From positions 1-30,511 of IMG/VR virus record IMGVR_UViG_3300046004_001222: DNA of 30,511 bases; one strand, written 5' to 3'. The stretch comes from a virus. Positions 19,566-29,283 of this stretch are shown here, in pieces; the stretch's first letter is position 1, and every line of letters begins with the position of its first letter. Made by a program: the position numbers and the translations under genes. The notes under the pieces are model-generated. The model had not been told where the DNA came from, did not search any database, and saw nothing but the letters and a program-made list of their open reading frames with translations.

Positions 19566-21154
19566 ATCCCTAACTCCGTATCAGTTATATATCTACACGG
19601 AATATGTTTACCCGCTGCATAACTCATGTTTCCATTTGTCACAATGCAATAATTATAGTTTTGATAAACGTAAACCGCCGAGGCTGGTGTTATTGGTGTA
19701 TTTGTACACGTCCAAAAGTCGTCTGCCAAAGTAATGTTAAACGGCGCATAGTTTAATAATTTGCCCCCACTAGGCACGCCATTATATAAAATACTTTCTT
19801 TCTGTTTTTTGTTCGGCACGTACCAAGCACTAAAACCCCCGTATGTTGCCGCGTGCGCATTTAAACAAGCGTTTGCAAGTGTCGCCCCGTTTGTTGTATA
19901 GTTTCCTTTGTACCATGCTAAACGGCTCGTTCCGTTGTACGTTGAATGGTCTAAAATAATATTGTTAGCGTACGTTTGACCGCCTAACGTATCTGTAAAG
20001 CGGTTTGTATTTCCAAACTTATTATTCCCCGCCAGCGTGAAAAAATCCACTAAGCGCCCAAATTCATTATACCCATCATCATAAGGCACTTGACTTGCTG
20101 TCTGTCCCGTCTTCATTACGTCAGCAGTTGCGTAAGTTGGTAAACTGCAAGCACTCGCAATAATATCAACACCCGCCGCAACTGTTAACGTATTCCCGTC
20201 CGAATCTGTGAACGAAATATCTGGCGCTGTTAAATCAATATCTTTTAAAGCTGGTTTTGTTTGTTCGTCTAAAACTGTCCCTAGTGAATTAAATAATGTT
20301 GCCGTAATGTCTGGTACTGTTTTTGTTTCCTGTGCTTTTAAACCAATTGAAACGCTGTTATCTGTGTTTTTTATTGTCGCGTCCTGTATTGTTTTGTTTA
20401 GCGTTCCGCCGCTTACAACTGTCCCGCCGTACAATTCCGCCCCCGCTGTGTCTTTTATTGAGTAGCTGGCATCTGGCGCGGTTAAATCGCCGCTCTCTCC
20501 CGCTGCAATTTCCAAAGAATCTAAAACAAGCCCGCCAGTATCTTTTAATACTGCCGTCGCTGGGTCACATTCCCCTACATTTACTGGTATTTCTTCCGAG
20601 CCTCCCGCTGGAATTTCCCCACTCGCTAAAGTGTTTCCGTTTTGATCTTTTATTACATATACTGCTGGCTCGCAAAACTTCTCAAAAGGTACTATTTCCC
20701 CCATTGGAATTTCGCAAACACCATAACCCGCAACCGTAACCGCTAAAGTCATTTTGTTGCCCGCTGCATAATCTAACAAACTATTATTTAACGGTTCTAA
20801 ATTCCCAATTTGTTCAGCTTCGAAGCTCCAGTCACTCCCGTCGTTTATGAATAAAAGTAAATCATTCAGCAATAACGCCGTGTCGCTTACAATTTCCAAA
20901 ATGTTTTCGCGGTCTTTCTGTATAATATCAACGCAATAAATATCTAGGTTAAATGTGTTTAGCTTCGCGCCCTCTTCGTTGTTTCCAAGTGTCGAAGGTA
21001 GAGGCACAATAAAGAAAGCGGGGTATCTTTCCGACTTAGTTAAAACGTTATCAATTTGTTCGTAAAAATCAAACCCCACCTTTTTAATGGCTGTGTGACT
21101 GTTAGCGAACTCTTTAATGTATTCGACTATTTGTAAAAAACTTTTTCTTTCCAT
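19562..21154 (-). CDS. Tail-terminator-like protein fused to a DUF1566/lectin-like receptor-binding domain
   Basis: 530 aa. Residues 1-150 look like a tail terminator: FLQIVEYIKEFANSHTAIKKVGFDFYEQIDNVLTKSERYPAFFIVP, LDIYCVDI, then SDTALLLNDLL. Residues 165-335 hold repeated strand modules with Gly turns (YVIKDQNGNTLASGEIPAGGS and similar). Residues 345-530 match the DUF1566/FISUMP-type lectin-like domain: GQTASQVPYDDGYNEFG, FGNTNRFTDTLGGQTYANNIILD, WYVPNKKQKESILYNG and LNYAPFN, then FWTCT and CRYIT. Such ends bind receptors or carry variable surfaces. A terminator with a receptor-binding tail is unexpected. It stands next to the tape measure and gp10-like genes. Confidence 0.65.
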   Translation of the reverse strand: MERKSFLQIVEYIKEFANSHTAIKKVGFDFYEQIDNVLTKSERYPAFFIVPLPSTLGNNEEGAKLNTFNLDIYCVDIIQKDRENILEIVSDTALLLNDLLLFINDGSDWSFEAEQIGNLEPLNNSLLDYAAGNKMTLAVTVAGYGVCEIPMGEIVPFEKFCEPAVYVIKDQNGNTLASGEIPAGGSEEIPVNVGECDPATAVLKDTGGLVLDSLEIAAGESGDLTAPDASYSIKDTAGAELYGGTVVSGGTLNKTIQDATIKNTDNSVSIGLKAQETKTVPDITATLFNSLGTVLDEQTKPALKDIDLTAPDISFTDSDGNTLTVAAGVDIIASACSLPTYATADVMKTGQTASQVPYDDGYNEFGRLVDFFTLAGNNKFGNTNRFTDTLGGQTYANNIILDHSTYNGTSRLAWYKGNYTTNGATLANACLNAHAATYGGFSAWYVPNKKQKESILYNGVPSGGKLLNYAPFNITLADDFWTCTNTPITPASAVYVYQNYNYCIVTNGNMSYAAGKHIPCRYITDTELGI

Positions 21155-21189
21155 CCTTTTAAATTGGTTTTCGTTTGGTTAATAGTTCA

Positions 21190-23358
21190 CTATAAACTAG
21201 AATTTTTTAAAATTTTATTCTCCGTCGCTTGCGCCGCGCTCATTTCGTCCGCTACTACTACCGCGGTAACTTTTATTTCCTTGTTGTTTTCTTGTCCTGC
21301 CGCGCTCATTAAATTGTTAAAGTTATTCGAATTACCGAAAAGGTTAAACGCTGGAGCTGCCGCGCCTCCCGTTGAACTTGCGCCGCTTCCTCCTAAACTT
21401 GTCGCTGGAGCTGCCGCGCTTCCTCCTCCCTCGTATTTTGCGCTCGCAATTTTTGCAATATTTACTCCAGCCGTTACACCTGTCGCCGCTACTGTCGCCG
21501 CTTTTAAAATCGTTCCAATTGGAGCGGGTATCAACATAGGCTGTGCAAGGGCAGACATAACGGACTGAACTCCCGAAATAACCGCTGTACTCATTTGAAT
21601 TGCTTTGTTAATTTTAAACTGCTGCCTCGCCGCCTTGTCCTCTTCTGCTGATCCTTTTTTAAGGTTGTTTCTTTTTATTAAAAAAACTAAATCACTTAAC
21701 CCCTGTAAAGCCGTGGCGCTCTGGTTCGCTATTTGAAACTCCGCCTGTACTGTTTGTTTTCTTATTTCAATTTCCTTATTTGCCGCCTCTTCTTTTCTGG
21801 CTGCCTCTTCCTGTCTGTATTTCTCCCGAATAACTGCCTTTTGATTTTCTGTCAATTCTGTATTTTGTAATTCGGCTAACATTTGAGCGTTTAATAGTTC
21901 AAGCTGCGCCGTTAAACTGTCTTTGTTTTTAATCGCTTCCAATTCAATCGCGGCGAAGGCGTTAGCTTTTTCCTGCTCCGCTCTTTTTGCCGCTATTGTT
22001 TCCAGACTTTGTTTTATAATTTGGTTTTCCTCTTCAATTTTCGCTTGTCTTTCTTTTAATGCTTGCGCCTCTATCTTATCGCTTTCGATTTTTTCCTGTT
22101 CTTTGATTAGTTTGATAGTCTGTGAACGCTCGGATGCCGTTAGTTTTTCGTTTCTTTTAGTGTCTTCAATTAGTCGTTTGTATTTTTCCGCGTTTACCGC
22201 TAACTCTTTTTCAGTTCCTTCCGTCAAATTCTCTATTTCTAAATCTCGAACCATTCGGCGCGCCGCTATTCTGTCCGCTGCGTATTGCTTCGAACTTGCC
22301 GCCGCGTCCTTTGCCGCTTGCGCCTCGTCTTTCGCTTCGTCTTCTCGGTCTTTTTTACGGTCTACTTTCTCTTTGACTTTTAAAACTTTGGTATCTGAAA
22401 CACTTTGTTTGTAAGCGTCTTGAATTTCTCCTAGCGTTTTCGTCAATTCTTTAACCTGCTCCGCGTCCATTTCCTCAGTTAACTTGTTTTCCTTTAAACG
22501 CGCTTGTATTGCCTCCTGTCTGGCTAGCATTGTCTTTCTGATAAACTCCTGTTTTTGGAGTTCTAAATGGTACGTGCCTTTTCCTTCTAGTTGGTTAATT
22601 TTTATTTGTTCATCTAGTGCAAACTGCATTTTTTTATTTGCCTTCTCGTATGCTTGCGCTTTTGCTTCCGCTGCCTGTGCATGAACTTTCGCCGAGTCTT
22701 TCGCGGCGTTATCTGTAAAACCAAGCCAGTCCGTTAACTGTTTTAAACCTTTTATAATCATATCAATAACCCAACCAACGAACTCGAATACCTTTCCAAT
22801 TGCTGCCAGTACTGGTTTCAAAAGTCCCAGTTTATTCATAAGCGCTACAATAGCGACAACAATAGCAACGATAGCCGCCACAAGTAAAAAGATAGGGTTT
22901 GCAAGTAACGAGACGCCGAAAGAAATAAACGCGCGCGCCATTGTCCCCACGTTCTTAATTATTCCAGTTATGGCAGTTCCCGAAACTTTCCCCATTGTAC
23001 TAAAAGTGTCCGTTAAACCCTTCATTTGTTTGTTGATCTGTTCGGGTGTAATACTGCTAATTCTGTTTTGTAAAAGCTGCGCGCTCTCTGCTGCCCCTTC
23101 AAAATCTAAATTCATTAATTGATTACCAACTAACCCCAAAGCGTTAGCGCTTTGCTCAAATGGTGAACCGCTGGCGTAAATTCCTACTTGCTCGTTAACT
23201 CTAATTAAATTATCTTTTAGCTCCCCCGCCCTTTCGGATAGTTTCGCTATCTCTTCTGGGTCGAAAGTGTTTGCAATTTCGCCTTGAATCTGTTTTAATT
23301 GCTTTCTAATATCTGCAATTCCCAATTTAACGGGTATTTCAATAGGTGTCTGTTTCAT
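21190..23358 (-). CDS. Tape measure protein
   Basis: 722 aa. Long, Ala/Glu/Lys/Gln-rich and helical from about residue 220, with many heptad-like stretches (EKANKKMQFALDEQIKINQLEGKG, QAALKERQAK-type runs). It has a compact membrane-like segment at about 145-172 (VSLLANPIFLLVAAIVAIVVAIVAL), typical of tape measures. The C-terminus is Ala/Gly/Ser-rich (GGGSAAAPATSLGGSG). At the usual 1.5 angstrom per residue, 722 aa would set a tail of roughly 110 nm, which fits a siphovirus. It lies between the tail-tip gene and the terminator-like gene. Confidence 0.8.
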   Translation of the reverse strand: MKQTPIEIPVKLGIADIRKQLKQIQGEIANTFDPEEIAKLSERAGELKDNLIRVNEQVGIYASGSPFEQSANALGLVGNQLMNLDFEGAAESAQLLQNRISSITPEQINKQMKGLTDTFSTMGKVSGTAITGIIKNVGTMARAFISFGVSLLANPIFLLVAAIVAIVVAIVALMNKLGLLKPVLAAIGKVFEFVGWVIDMIIKGLKQLTDWLGFTDNAAKDSAKVHAQAAEAKAQAYEKANKKMQFALDEQIKINQLEGKGTYHLELQKQEFIRKTMLARQEAIQARLKENKLTEEMDAEQVKELTKTLGEIQDAYKQSVSDTKVLKVKEKVDRKKDREDEAKDEAQAAKDAAASSKQYAADRIAARRMVRDLEIENLTEGTEKELAVNAEKYKRLIEDTKRNEKLTASERSQTIKLIKEQEKIESDKIEAQALKERQAKIEEENQIIKQSLETIAAKRAEQEKANAFAAIELEAIKNKDSLTAQLELLNAQMLAELQNTELTENQKAVIREKYRQEEAARKEEAANKEIEIRKQTVQAEFQIANQSATALQGLSDLVFLIKRNNLKKGSAEEDKAARQQFKINKAIQMSTAVISGVQSVMSALAQPMLIPAPIGTILKAATVAATGVTAGVNIAKIASAKYEGGGSAAAPATSLGGSGASSTGGAAAPAFNLFGNSNNFNNLMSAAGQENNKEIKVTAVVVADEMSAAQATENKILKNSSL

Positions 23359-23362
23359 CTTA

Positions 23363-26221
23363 TTAAAGTTTTATTCTTGCCTCGCCTGTTGACGTTCTAT
23401 AAACCGTTCCGCTTGGTACTCCCGCCGCTGCCGCTGCCGTCTCGTCTGCATACTCCAAAGCCGCAGGCAATGAAAGTAAACCGTTTGAGATCAAAAGCGC
23501 CACGGCTAGCCCGTTATTGTTAAATATTTCCGCCGCTGCTACTGTGTCGTCAGTTCCTACCGTTAACGAAGTCCCGTTAGTCCCTGAATTTATTACTACG
23601 CTTCCGTTTAATAGCGCTAAAATATGGGCGGCTAAATCCTGTATTCTGTCCCCTGTTAGCACCAAATCCGCGTTAGCGAAGTTCTCCCCTATTCCGTCCT
23701 CGTCGCTTATTGTCTTCCCGCTTGGAAACGTTACGGCGTTTGTAAAAATTCCGTCTTTCTCTGCCGTGAATCCGTCCCCAACTATCAACGCGTTTTTTGT
23801 GTTTACTGTGTTTCTGTCTCCGTAAACTCCCCCCGCTTGTACGTCGCTTCCTACGTTGTTATTTTTCCCCATTACATTTATGGGCGCGTTTGTATTCACT
23901 ACGTTATTGCTTCCCCAGATTTTAGAGACAATATTTTTAATAGAGTTTAACATCGAGTCCCCGCCGATAGGTTTACTAATTATTTTCTTCCCGAACTTAG
24001 AAAACTTTTGCTCGCTGTCTACTGTAATTAATTCCGCCTTTGTTGGTGCTTTGCTGTTTGCGTCGTATTCAATCTTATTAATGTTGTACCACGTATCTAA
24101 AACAAAAATTTTATCTGATAGTTTGAGCTTTGAAATGTCCGACGCGTTTAAGTTAAAATACGCCGTTAACATTTTCCCCGTGTTTATTTGGTTTATTGTT
24201 CGCCTCCAGTTTAGGTTAAAAATATTATTATTTGTCTTCGCTCCGAAAGATGAATAAAAATAGAAATCACACAAACCGAAATTTAAATCAAATGTGGGGT
24301 TTATTGGTTTGTCAAAGTGCGACAAATGGGGGTAACTATTTACGGTAGTTGTTACCGCGTTCCCTACTGAATTAAAATACTCGGTAATTGTGTACGGCTC
24401 GCAGCTATACGCTCCCCCGTCGTACAATAAACGAATATTTGTTTTCGGAGCTGCGCCGTTGATAACTGGTACAACTGCCTCAAATGTTGTCTTTGTCATT
24501 GGAGAAGGTGAAAAGATTATTTCTTTTACTTCCGTCTCTTTTACAAATTCATTATCAAAGGTAAATTCTACCTGCCCGTAAACTTCCCCTGTATTCTCTA
24601 AATATCCTTTGTTAGCTTCGTCCGTGTCCTGTTTGTATGTTAGTCTTAGCTTTTTATTTTGAAGCGCTGGTAAGAACTGTAAAACCTGTTCTTTATTCTT
24701 TGCCAGTTTTTTCGTCCAGTCTACTTGTTTACCTTCGTCGAAATAGTTATCACGTTTTTTTAATATCAATTTAGACGAATTAAATTGATCAATTTCTACG
24801 TACAAATTATTAAGCGTTAGAATAGATTTTATAAAGTCGCTTTGTTTTATCTTTTTAGGTATAAAATCGTTTGCATAAATTCTTTGACCGTAACCAATAA
24901 CAGAAACGGACGGCGTTACCTCTATCGAAATACTTTTTATTCTTATTCCTATATCTACGCTCGCATCTATTCCGCTTGTGCTATTTGTTTTTTTCCATCG
25001 TAAAAAGCTAGCCCCTAACACGTTTAATTTAGTCCCTATCTGATAATCAACACCCCCAGCCGTTGCCGAATCCATTAACACCCTTTCAACTGTTTCACTT
25101 GCTAAAATTGTCTCCCCTGCTGGCAACGTGCTTTCTTGGTTTACTTCTATAATCGAACCCGAAAATAAATTAGAGTTCACCCCGAAATACACCCCGCTTT
25201 TTTTCAATAAAACTACTGGTGTATACTTGTATTTTTGAGCGCCTAGCCCGCTAATGTTTTTTAGGTAAACCGTTCCCGCTTCGTTGTTTTGTAAATAAAC
25301 TTCGTATTCCGTAACCACTTTAAAAGAAAGCGCCCCGCCTCCTATTGAATAAATAGGCGAAGTGTAAGTACTTGTAACTGGGTCGTAAATGTTACTTTGA
25401 TCCTGCGTTTCCGTGTTTATGTCCAGCATATAAATAGGCGTCGACTCATTTAGCCCCGCCGTTTGCTCCTCTTCAAATTCTTGTAACGTCGCTTCCTCCG
25501 CTTTTACTTTTAACTCCTCTAGTACTTCCTCTCTCAATTTTGGCGCGTCTCCGTTGTACGGAATTATCCACTTATCAAAACGTGTATTAATATCCGTCTG
25601 CCCTTGCCAGTAATACGAGAAACCAGCCCGCGCAAAAATACGATCAAAATACAATTTCGCATAAATACCCATTGCAAACTCTGTGAGGTTGTAATTATTC
25701 CCCACGTTGTACGGTAACAAGTATTTAAACCCTTCCGTAATTGTATTTGTAAAACTTCCCGTAATGTCCGCCGCTGTAAAGTCATGGTCTAAATCTGAAA
25801 AGTCCAAAGCTGTTAACTCGTCGTTACCTAACTTCGTGTAAAAGTCCGCTGTTAAATCTTTAATTATTACTTCGTACTCTGCGCGCTGCTCTCCGTTCGT
25901 CCCTTCCTGTAATTTTATAACCTTTACCAATTGCAAAACGGCGTTATCCATTAACGGCTCTCCGTCCTCAATTGCTATACATTTCGTCAGCTTGTTAATG
26001 TCAAACGTCCCCGCCACTATGTTAACATTATAGTAGTAATTTAACAAGGCGTGGTTGTTCTCTGTGTCCGCTAGTGTTAACGTTCTCGAAGTATTCCCCT
26101 TTTTTGCTGCCAAGTCCCGAACCTCCGAACCTTGAAATATTAACGGAAACGCTTTACCGTCTTTCAATTCTAAAAGCCCTTTTAATTCCCCCGTTAATTG
26201 TATTTTAATATCCTTCTGCAT
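23363..26221 (-). CDS. Large tail tip / tail fibre protein
   Basis: 952 aa. The N-terminal 750 residues are beta-rich and include KIQLTGELKGLLELKDGKAFPLIFQ and an SIGGGALSFKVVTEYEVYLQN run, as in baseplate hub proteins of Bacteroidota phages. Residues about 770-952 look fibre-like: NVMGKNNNVGSDVQAGGVYGDRNTVNT (Asn-ladder turns), VGDGFTAEKDGIFTNAVTFPSGK and a final AALEYADETAAAAAGVPSGTVYRTSTGEARIKL-type end. That ending is common in tail fibre proteins and may be a trimer or chaperone tip. It starts 3 bp after the upstream tail gene's stop. The exact structural slot is uncertain. Confidence 0.65.
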   Translation of the reverse strand: MQKDIKIQLTGELKGLLELKDGKAFPLIFQGSEVRDLAAKKGNTSRTLTLADTENNHALLNYYYNVNIVAGTFDINKLTKCIAIEDGEPLMDNAVLQLVKVIKLQEGTNGEQRAEYEVIIKDLTADFYTKLGNDELTALDFSDLDHDFTAADITGSFTNTITEGFKYLLPYNVGNNYNLTEFAMGIYAKLYFDRIFARAGFSYYWQGQTDINTRFDKWIIPYNGDAPKLREEVLEELKVKAEEATLQEFEEEQTAGLNESTPIYMLDINTETQDQSNIYDPVTSTYTSPIYSIGGGALSFKVVTEYEVYLQNNEAGTVYLKNISGLGAQKYKYTPVVLLKKSGVYFGVNSNLFSGSIIEVNQESTLPAGETILASETVERVLMDSATAGGVDYQIGTKLNVLGASFLRWKKTNSTSGIDASVDIGIRIKSISIEVTPSVSVIGYGQRIYANDFIPKKIKQSDFIKSILTLNNLYVEIDQFNSSKLILKKRDNYFDEGKQVDWTKKLAKNKEQVLQFLPALQNKKLRLTYKQDTDEANKGYLENTGEVYGQVEFTFDNEFVKETEVKEIIFSPSPMTKTTFEAVVPVINGAAPKTNIRLLYDGGAYSCEPYTITEYFNSVGNAVTTTVNSYPHLSHFDKPINPTFDLNFGLCDFYFYSSFGAKTNNNIFNLNWRRTINQINTGKMLTAYFNLNASDISKLKLSDKIFVLDTWYNINKIEYDANSKAPTKAELITVDSEQKFSKFGKKIISKPIGGDSMLNSIKNIVSKIWGSNNVVNTNAPINVMGKNNNVGSDVQAGGVYGDRNTVNTKNALIVGDGFTAEKDGIFTNAVTFPSGKTISDEDGIGENFANADLVLTGDRIQDLAAHILALLNGSVVINSGTNGTSLTVGTDDTVAAAEIFNNNGLAVALLISNGLLSLPAALEYADETAAAAAGVPSGTVYRTSTGEARIKL

Positions 26222-26224
26222 TGC

Positions 26225-27649
26225 TTACGCGTTTACTGGTGTATCGTTTGAAAATCTAACGGTAATGGTTTTTTTAATCATTCGCTTGTTTTTTCTAATC
26301 TCGGTTTTAAATCCTGTCTCCTCACATATCACAGAATAATAAACCCCGCGCAGTTTCAACAAAGTTAATTTAGAGGTTAACAACTGTTCAAAATACAAAC
26401 TCATTTCATCGTTTAGCCAAGCCGTAGTTATTTGTATTTTCTTTTTAACGTCTACGCTTATTGTTTCCTCGCCTCCGTCTTCATTGTTAAACGTGTACGC
26501 TCCTAACGTATCGTTATACTCTCCAATTTGCTTTTTAAACGTTTCGCGTTTAATCTCTCCGTTTTCGTACGCTCTCAAATTGAAATAAAAAGGAATTAAC
26601 GAGCCTTTTCGATCCTTAAACAAAACCTCTATTTCCTCAATGAAACATTGTCTTTTGATAAATACTCTATATTTTTTTGTTAACTGGTTGTCCCCCGCGT
26701 CTGTCAACCAGAAGTCATAGTACAAAGTAGACGGCGTTATAATTGTCGAGCCGCTTACTTCTAAATTTCCAGCTCCAGCCGCAAACTGTCTAACCATTTT
26801 CGCAGCTCCAGAAACTACACCTTTGCTGTACGTTGTCCCGCTGTCATTTTGAAACCAAGCCTTTGACACTTCCCCGCTTTCGAACTGCCCGAAATTTATA
26901 AACATTAACGCGCTATCGGTTGTGTAAAAATTATCTGGTAAATCCGTTAACAGTTCGTTGCTTGTCGAATCCGCTGTTAACTTATGCAAATCGCTGTCGT
27001 ATGTTCTAAACGTTGGTAAATCTAACGCCATATCGTAAGCCGTCAAAACCTCCGTTTTTAAATTCCTTGTTATTGTTGTTCGGTTGTCCGCGTATCGAAT
27101 AGCTCCACCCATTGCCGAACCGCTCCCCACGTCTGTGAACGCAATATCTACAATTACCTCTGTACTATTTGGAACTTCGACAACTGTAAACAAACCCTCC
27201 AGCATTGGTTTTAATGCCCCCCCGTCTGTCTGGCTTACTTTTATTTGATCTCCCACGGTGAACGGGTGCGCCGTCGTTCCATTCAACGCGGTTTTGTTTC
27301 CGCTTCGAAATTCATAGTCGTCGTATGTCCAATCCGTTATAAACTCCTCCCCGACTTTCAAGTCAATTTTAACAAACGAACCCGACGCGTCCAGACTTGT
27401 TTTATTTGCTAAATCAAAAGTTTGTTTAATTCGGCTTTGCAATTCCTTATCAATTCGAATAAACGCGTACCCGTCGCCGTATCTTGGCGCTATTCTCGTC
27501 TCGAATATCTTTGTACTTGTCCCGCTTAAATAAACGTCAACAACATAGCGGAACGCCTCGGCGTTTTTGTTCGTCGAATCCATTATAAAAACCACCTGAT
27601 TAAATGCAGGGGTGAAAATTTCGGGTCTTGCTTTTGTAGTGATACTCAT
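26225..27649 (-). CDS. Tail structural protein, 474 aa, near TerL
   Basis: Begins MSITTKARPEIFTPAFNQVVFIMDSTNKN, then mainly beta strands and Gly/Asp loops. A central part (about 120-200) resembles an inserted beta sandwich with GDQIKVSQTDGG and EGLFTVVEVPNSTEVIVDIAF. Proteins with the PAFNQ/V-x-F-I-x-D start are conserved before baseplate hubs in flavobacterial phages and are probably distal tail or baseplate components. It directly follows TerL and precedes the 952-aa tip protein. Confidence 0.6.
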   Translation of the reverse strand: MSITTKARPEIFTPAFNQVVFIMDSTNKNAEAFRYVVDVYLSGTSTKIFETRIAPRYGDGYAFIRIDKELQSRIKQTFDLANKTSLDASGSFVKIDLKVGEEFITDWTYDDYEFRSGNKTALNGTTAHPFTVGDQIKVSQTDGGALKPMLEGLFTVVEVPNSTEVIVDIAFTDVGSGSAMGGAIRYADNRTTITRNLKTEVLTAYDMALDLPTFRTYDSDLHKLTADSTSNELLTDLPDNFYTTDSALMFINFGQFESGEVSKAWFQNDSGTTYSKGVVSGAAKMVRQFAAGAGNLEVSGSTIITPSTLYYDFWLTDAGDNQLTKKYRVFIKRQCFIEEIEVLFKDRKGSLIPFYFNLRAYENGEIKRETFKKQIGEYNDTLGAYTFNNEDGGEETISVDVKKKIQITTAWLNDEMSLYFEQLLTSKLTLLKLRGVYYSVICEETGFKTEIRKNKRMIKKTITVRFSNDTPVNA

Positions 27650-27683
27650 ATATTAAAAATTGGTTTAATTCTTATCTGTGTTT

Positions 27684-29027
27684 TTACATGGTTAAATAGC
27701 TATCGTCTGCCTCTTCTAAAAAGAAATACATTAAATAGGCTAGCGCGTCGCTATAATCTGGGGAGCGTCCAATTAGCTTTTTAACTTCCGCTTTCGTTGT
27801 CATACATACGCGCCCGTCCCTCTCTACTTTTTCCCTTCTTAAAATTTGTAATTCCTGTGTTAACTTTTCGGCTTGCTCGTCTGCAATTTCATTAACCGCC
27901 AAACGCTCCCCATTTACCACCTCCGCCAGTTTGAAATAAAGCTGGGTTTTTAGGTTCTCAAAATTTTGATCTAGTAACGCCCTTGAATTATTTACTATCG
28001 AAACCGCGTTTTCAATTCCTAACATTTCCAATTGATCCACAACCCCGCCGCCTATTCCGTCCGCGTCTATTGCTATATCGTACTCGTCCACCCCGTAAAA
28101 GTCCGCCAGCTTTTTAATAGCCTTCGCGACAAAGTGGGTCTTTTGTTTTTCAATCTCAATTATCTTAATAACCTCCAGCGTGTTTGTTGAAACTATTATA
28201 ACGGTCTTATCCTTTCCCAGCCTAGCAATGTCCGCCGCAATAAAGCAACGCCCGCCCCTTTTGTATTTCCGCTTTCGGTTAATTGTTTCCTGTATTCTTA
28301 CAAAATCAAACATTGATAACTCGTCGGAATATTCCCACAACCCTAATTTTAATCTGTTACGGCTCACCTTGTCCAACCTATCCAAGTTCGAAAGGTAATG
28401 TTTTGATATAAAGTTATTGTCGTTAGAAAGTGCCTGTATAAATAAACGGTACTCCAAAAGTTTTCCATCTATAAACGGTTTGTAAAACGTATTATAAACC
28501 CAGTTTTTCGCAGGGTTGCAGCTCATAAAAATTTTGGGGCTTATTCCGTACACGTCTAAATTGTATCTTATTCGAGACATTACGACGTTCTTAGCTTTTT
28601 CCGTCACTTGGTTTACCTCGTCAATAAATGCGCCCGTAATTTCCAAAGAACCCAAACTGTCAAAATCTGGGTCGCTGGGGTACTGGAATAAATCTTTTAA
28701 AATTATCTCGCTACCGTTGTAAAATCTAATTTCATTTATTTGCCCGTTGTACTTGTAATCTCTCCCCTCTTTCAATTTGTACGCCTTGCATACTTGCCAG
28801 AATGTTTTTAACGTCGTTTGTTTTAACGCTAACAACTTCGCCCGCCCTATCAAATAGCGAGTTTCTGGAAACATTAAACACATTAACAAAACCCACGCGC
28901 AACCTACCCAGCTTTTTCCACCTCCAGCCGCGCCACCATAAAGAACCTCCGAAACATTAATTTCGTAATTCATCAAAGCGCGTAAGGCTTCCTTTTGTTT
29001 TGCGTGAAAATCTGGTACAATTTCCAT
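27684..29027 (-). CDS. terL: Terminase large subunit
   Basis: 447 aa, the normal TerL length. Walker A is GGAAGGGKS (31-39). Walker B lies in LEITGAFIDE (D136, E137), followed by the coupling segment around SCNPAKNW (169-176). The nuclease domain shows D266 (IAADIARLGKDKT), D321/D323 (DIAIDADGIGGG) and D427 (YSDALAYLMYF), the acidic residues that cut concatemers in RNase H-fold terminases. It packages DNA through the portal. A small gene separates it from TerS (2 bp from its stop). Terminase_3/6-like by order of motifs. Confidence 0.95.
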   Translation of the reverse strand: MEIVPDFHAKQKEALRALMNYEINVSEVLYGGAAGGGKSWVGCAWVLLMCLMFPETRYLIGRAKLLALKQTTLKTFWQVCKAYKLKEGRDYKYNGQINEIRFYNGSEIILKDLFQYPSDPDFDSLGSLEITGAFIDEVNQVTEKAKNVVMSRIRYNLDVYGISPKIFMSCNPAKNWVYNTFYKPFIDGKLLEYRLFIQALSNDNNFISKHYLSNLDRLDKVSRNRLKLGLWEYSDELSMFDFVRIQETINRKRKYKRGGRCFIAADIARLGKDKTVIIVSTNTLEVIKIIEIEKQKTHFVAKAIKKLADFYGVDEYDIAIDADGIGGGVVDQLEMLGIENAVSIVNNSRALLDQNFENLKTQLYFKLAEVVNGERLAVNEIADEQAEKLTQELQILRREKVERDGRVCMTTKAEVKKLIGRSPDYSDALAYLMYFFLEEADDSYLTM

Positions 29028-29028
29028 T

Positions 29029-29283
29029 TTAACCTCTTCCGTTTTTTACCGCCTGTCTTCTAAAGCTGGTTTTGTTTCTTTTTCTTTCACCCTTTCCATG
29101 TCTTTGCTTTTCGTGAAACGATTTAATCAACAAACTTGAACGCTTTAATGAATCGTTTACTTTTTCAATTTCCATTTTTTGAGCCTCCACAACTTTAACC
29201 GAGTTAGAATTAAAACACATTAACCCCCTCCCAACGTTTCCCGCTCCGACTATTAAAAAAATTCTATTTCTAGCTCTCATCAT
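29029..29283 (-). CDS. Small basic protein between TerS and TerL, 84 aa
   Basis: Starts at ATG 29283 or 29280, overlapping the TerS stop by 11-14 nt, and ends 2 bp before the TerL ATG. It has a hydrophobic start (NRIFLIVGAGNVGRGL), a helix (VVEAQKMEIEKVNDSLKRSSLL) and a strongly basic end (KRNKTSFRRQAVKNGRG). Not recognised. HNH nucleases are common near TerL, but there is no HNH motif here. The start choice is uncertain. Confidence 0.55.
   Translation of the reverse strand: MMRARNRIFLIVGAGNVGRGLMCFNSNSVKVVEAQKMEIEKVNDSLKRSSLLIKSFHEKQRHGKGERKRNKTSFRRQAVKNGRG

Noticed and set aside
20000-21154. Diversity-generating retroelement target
   Set aside because: The lectin-like domain type fits, but there is no reverse transcriptase, template repeat or accessory gene in the window.
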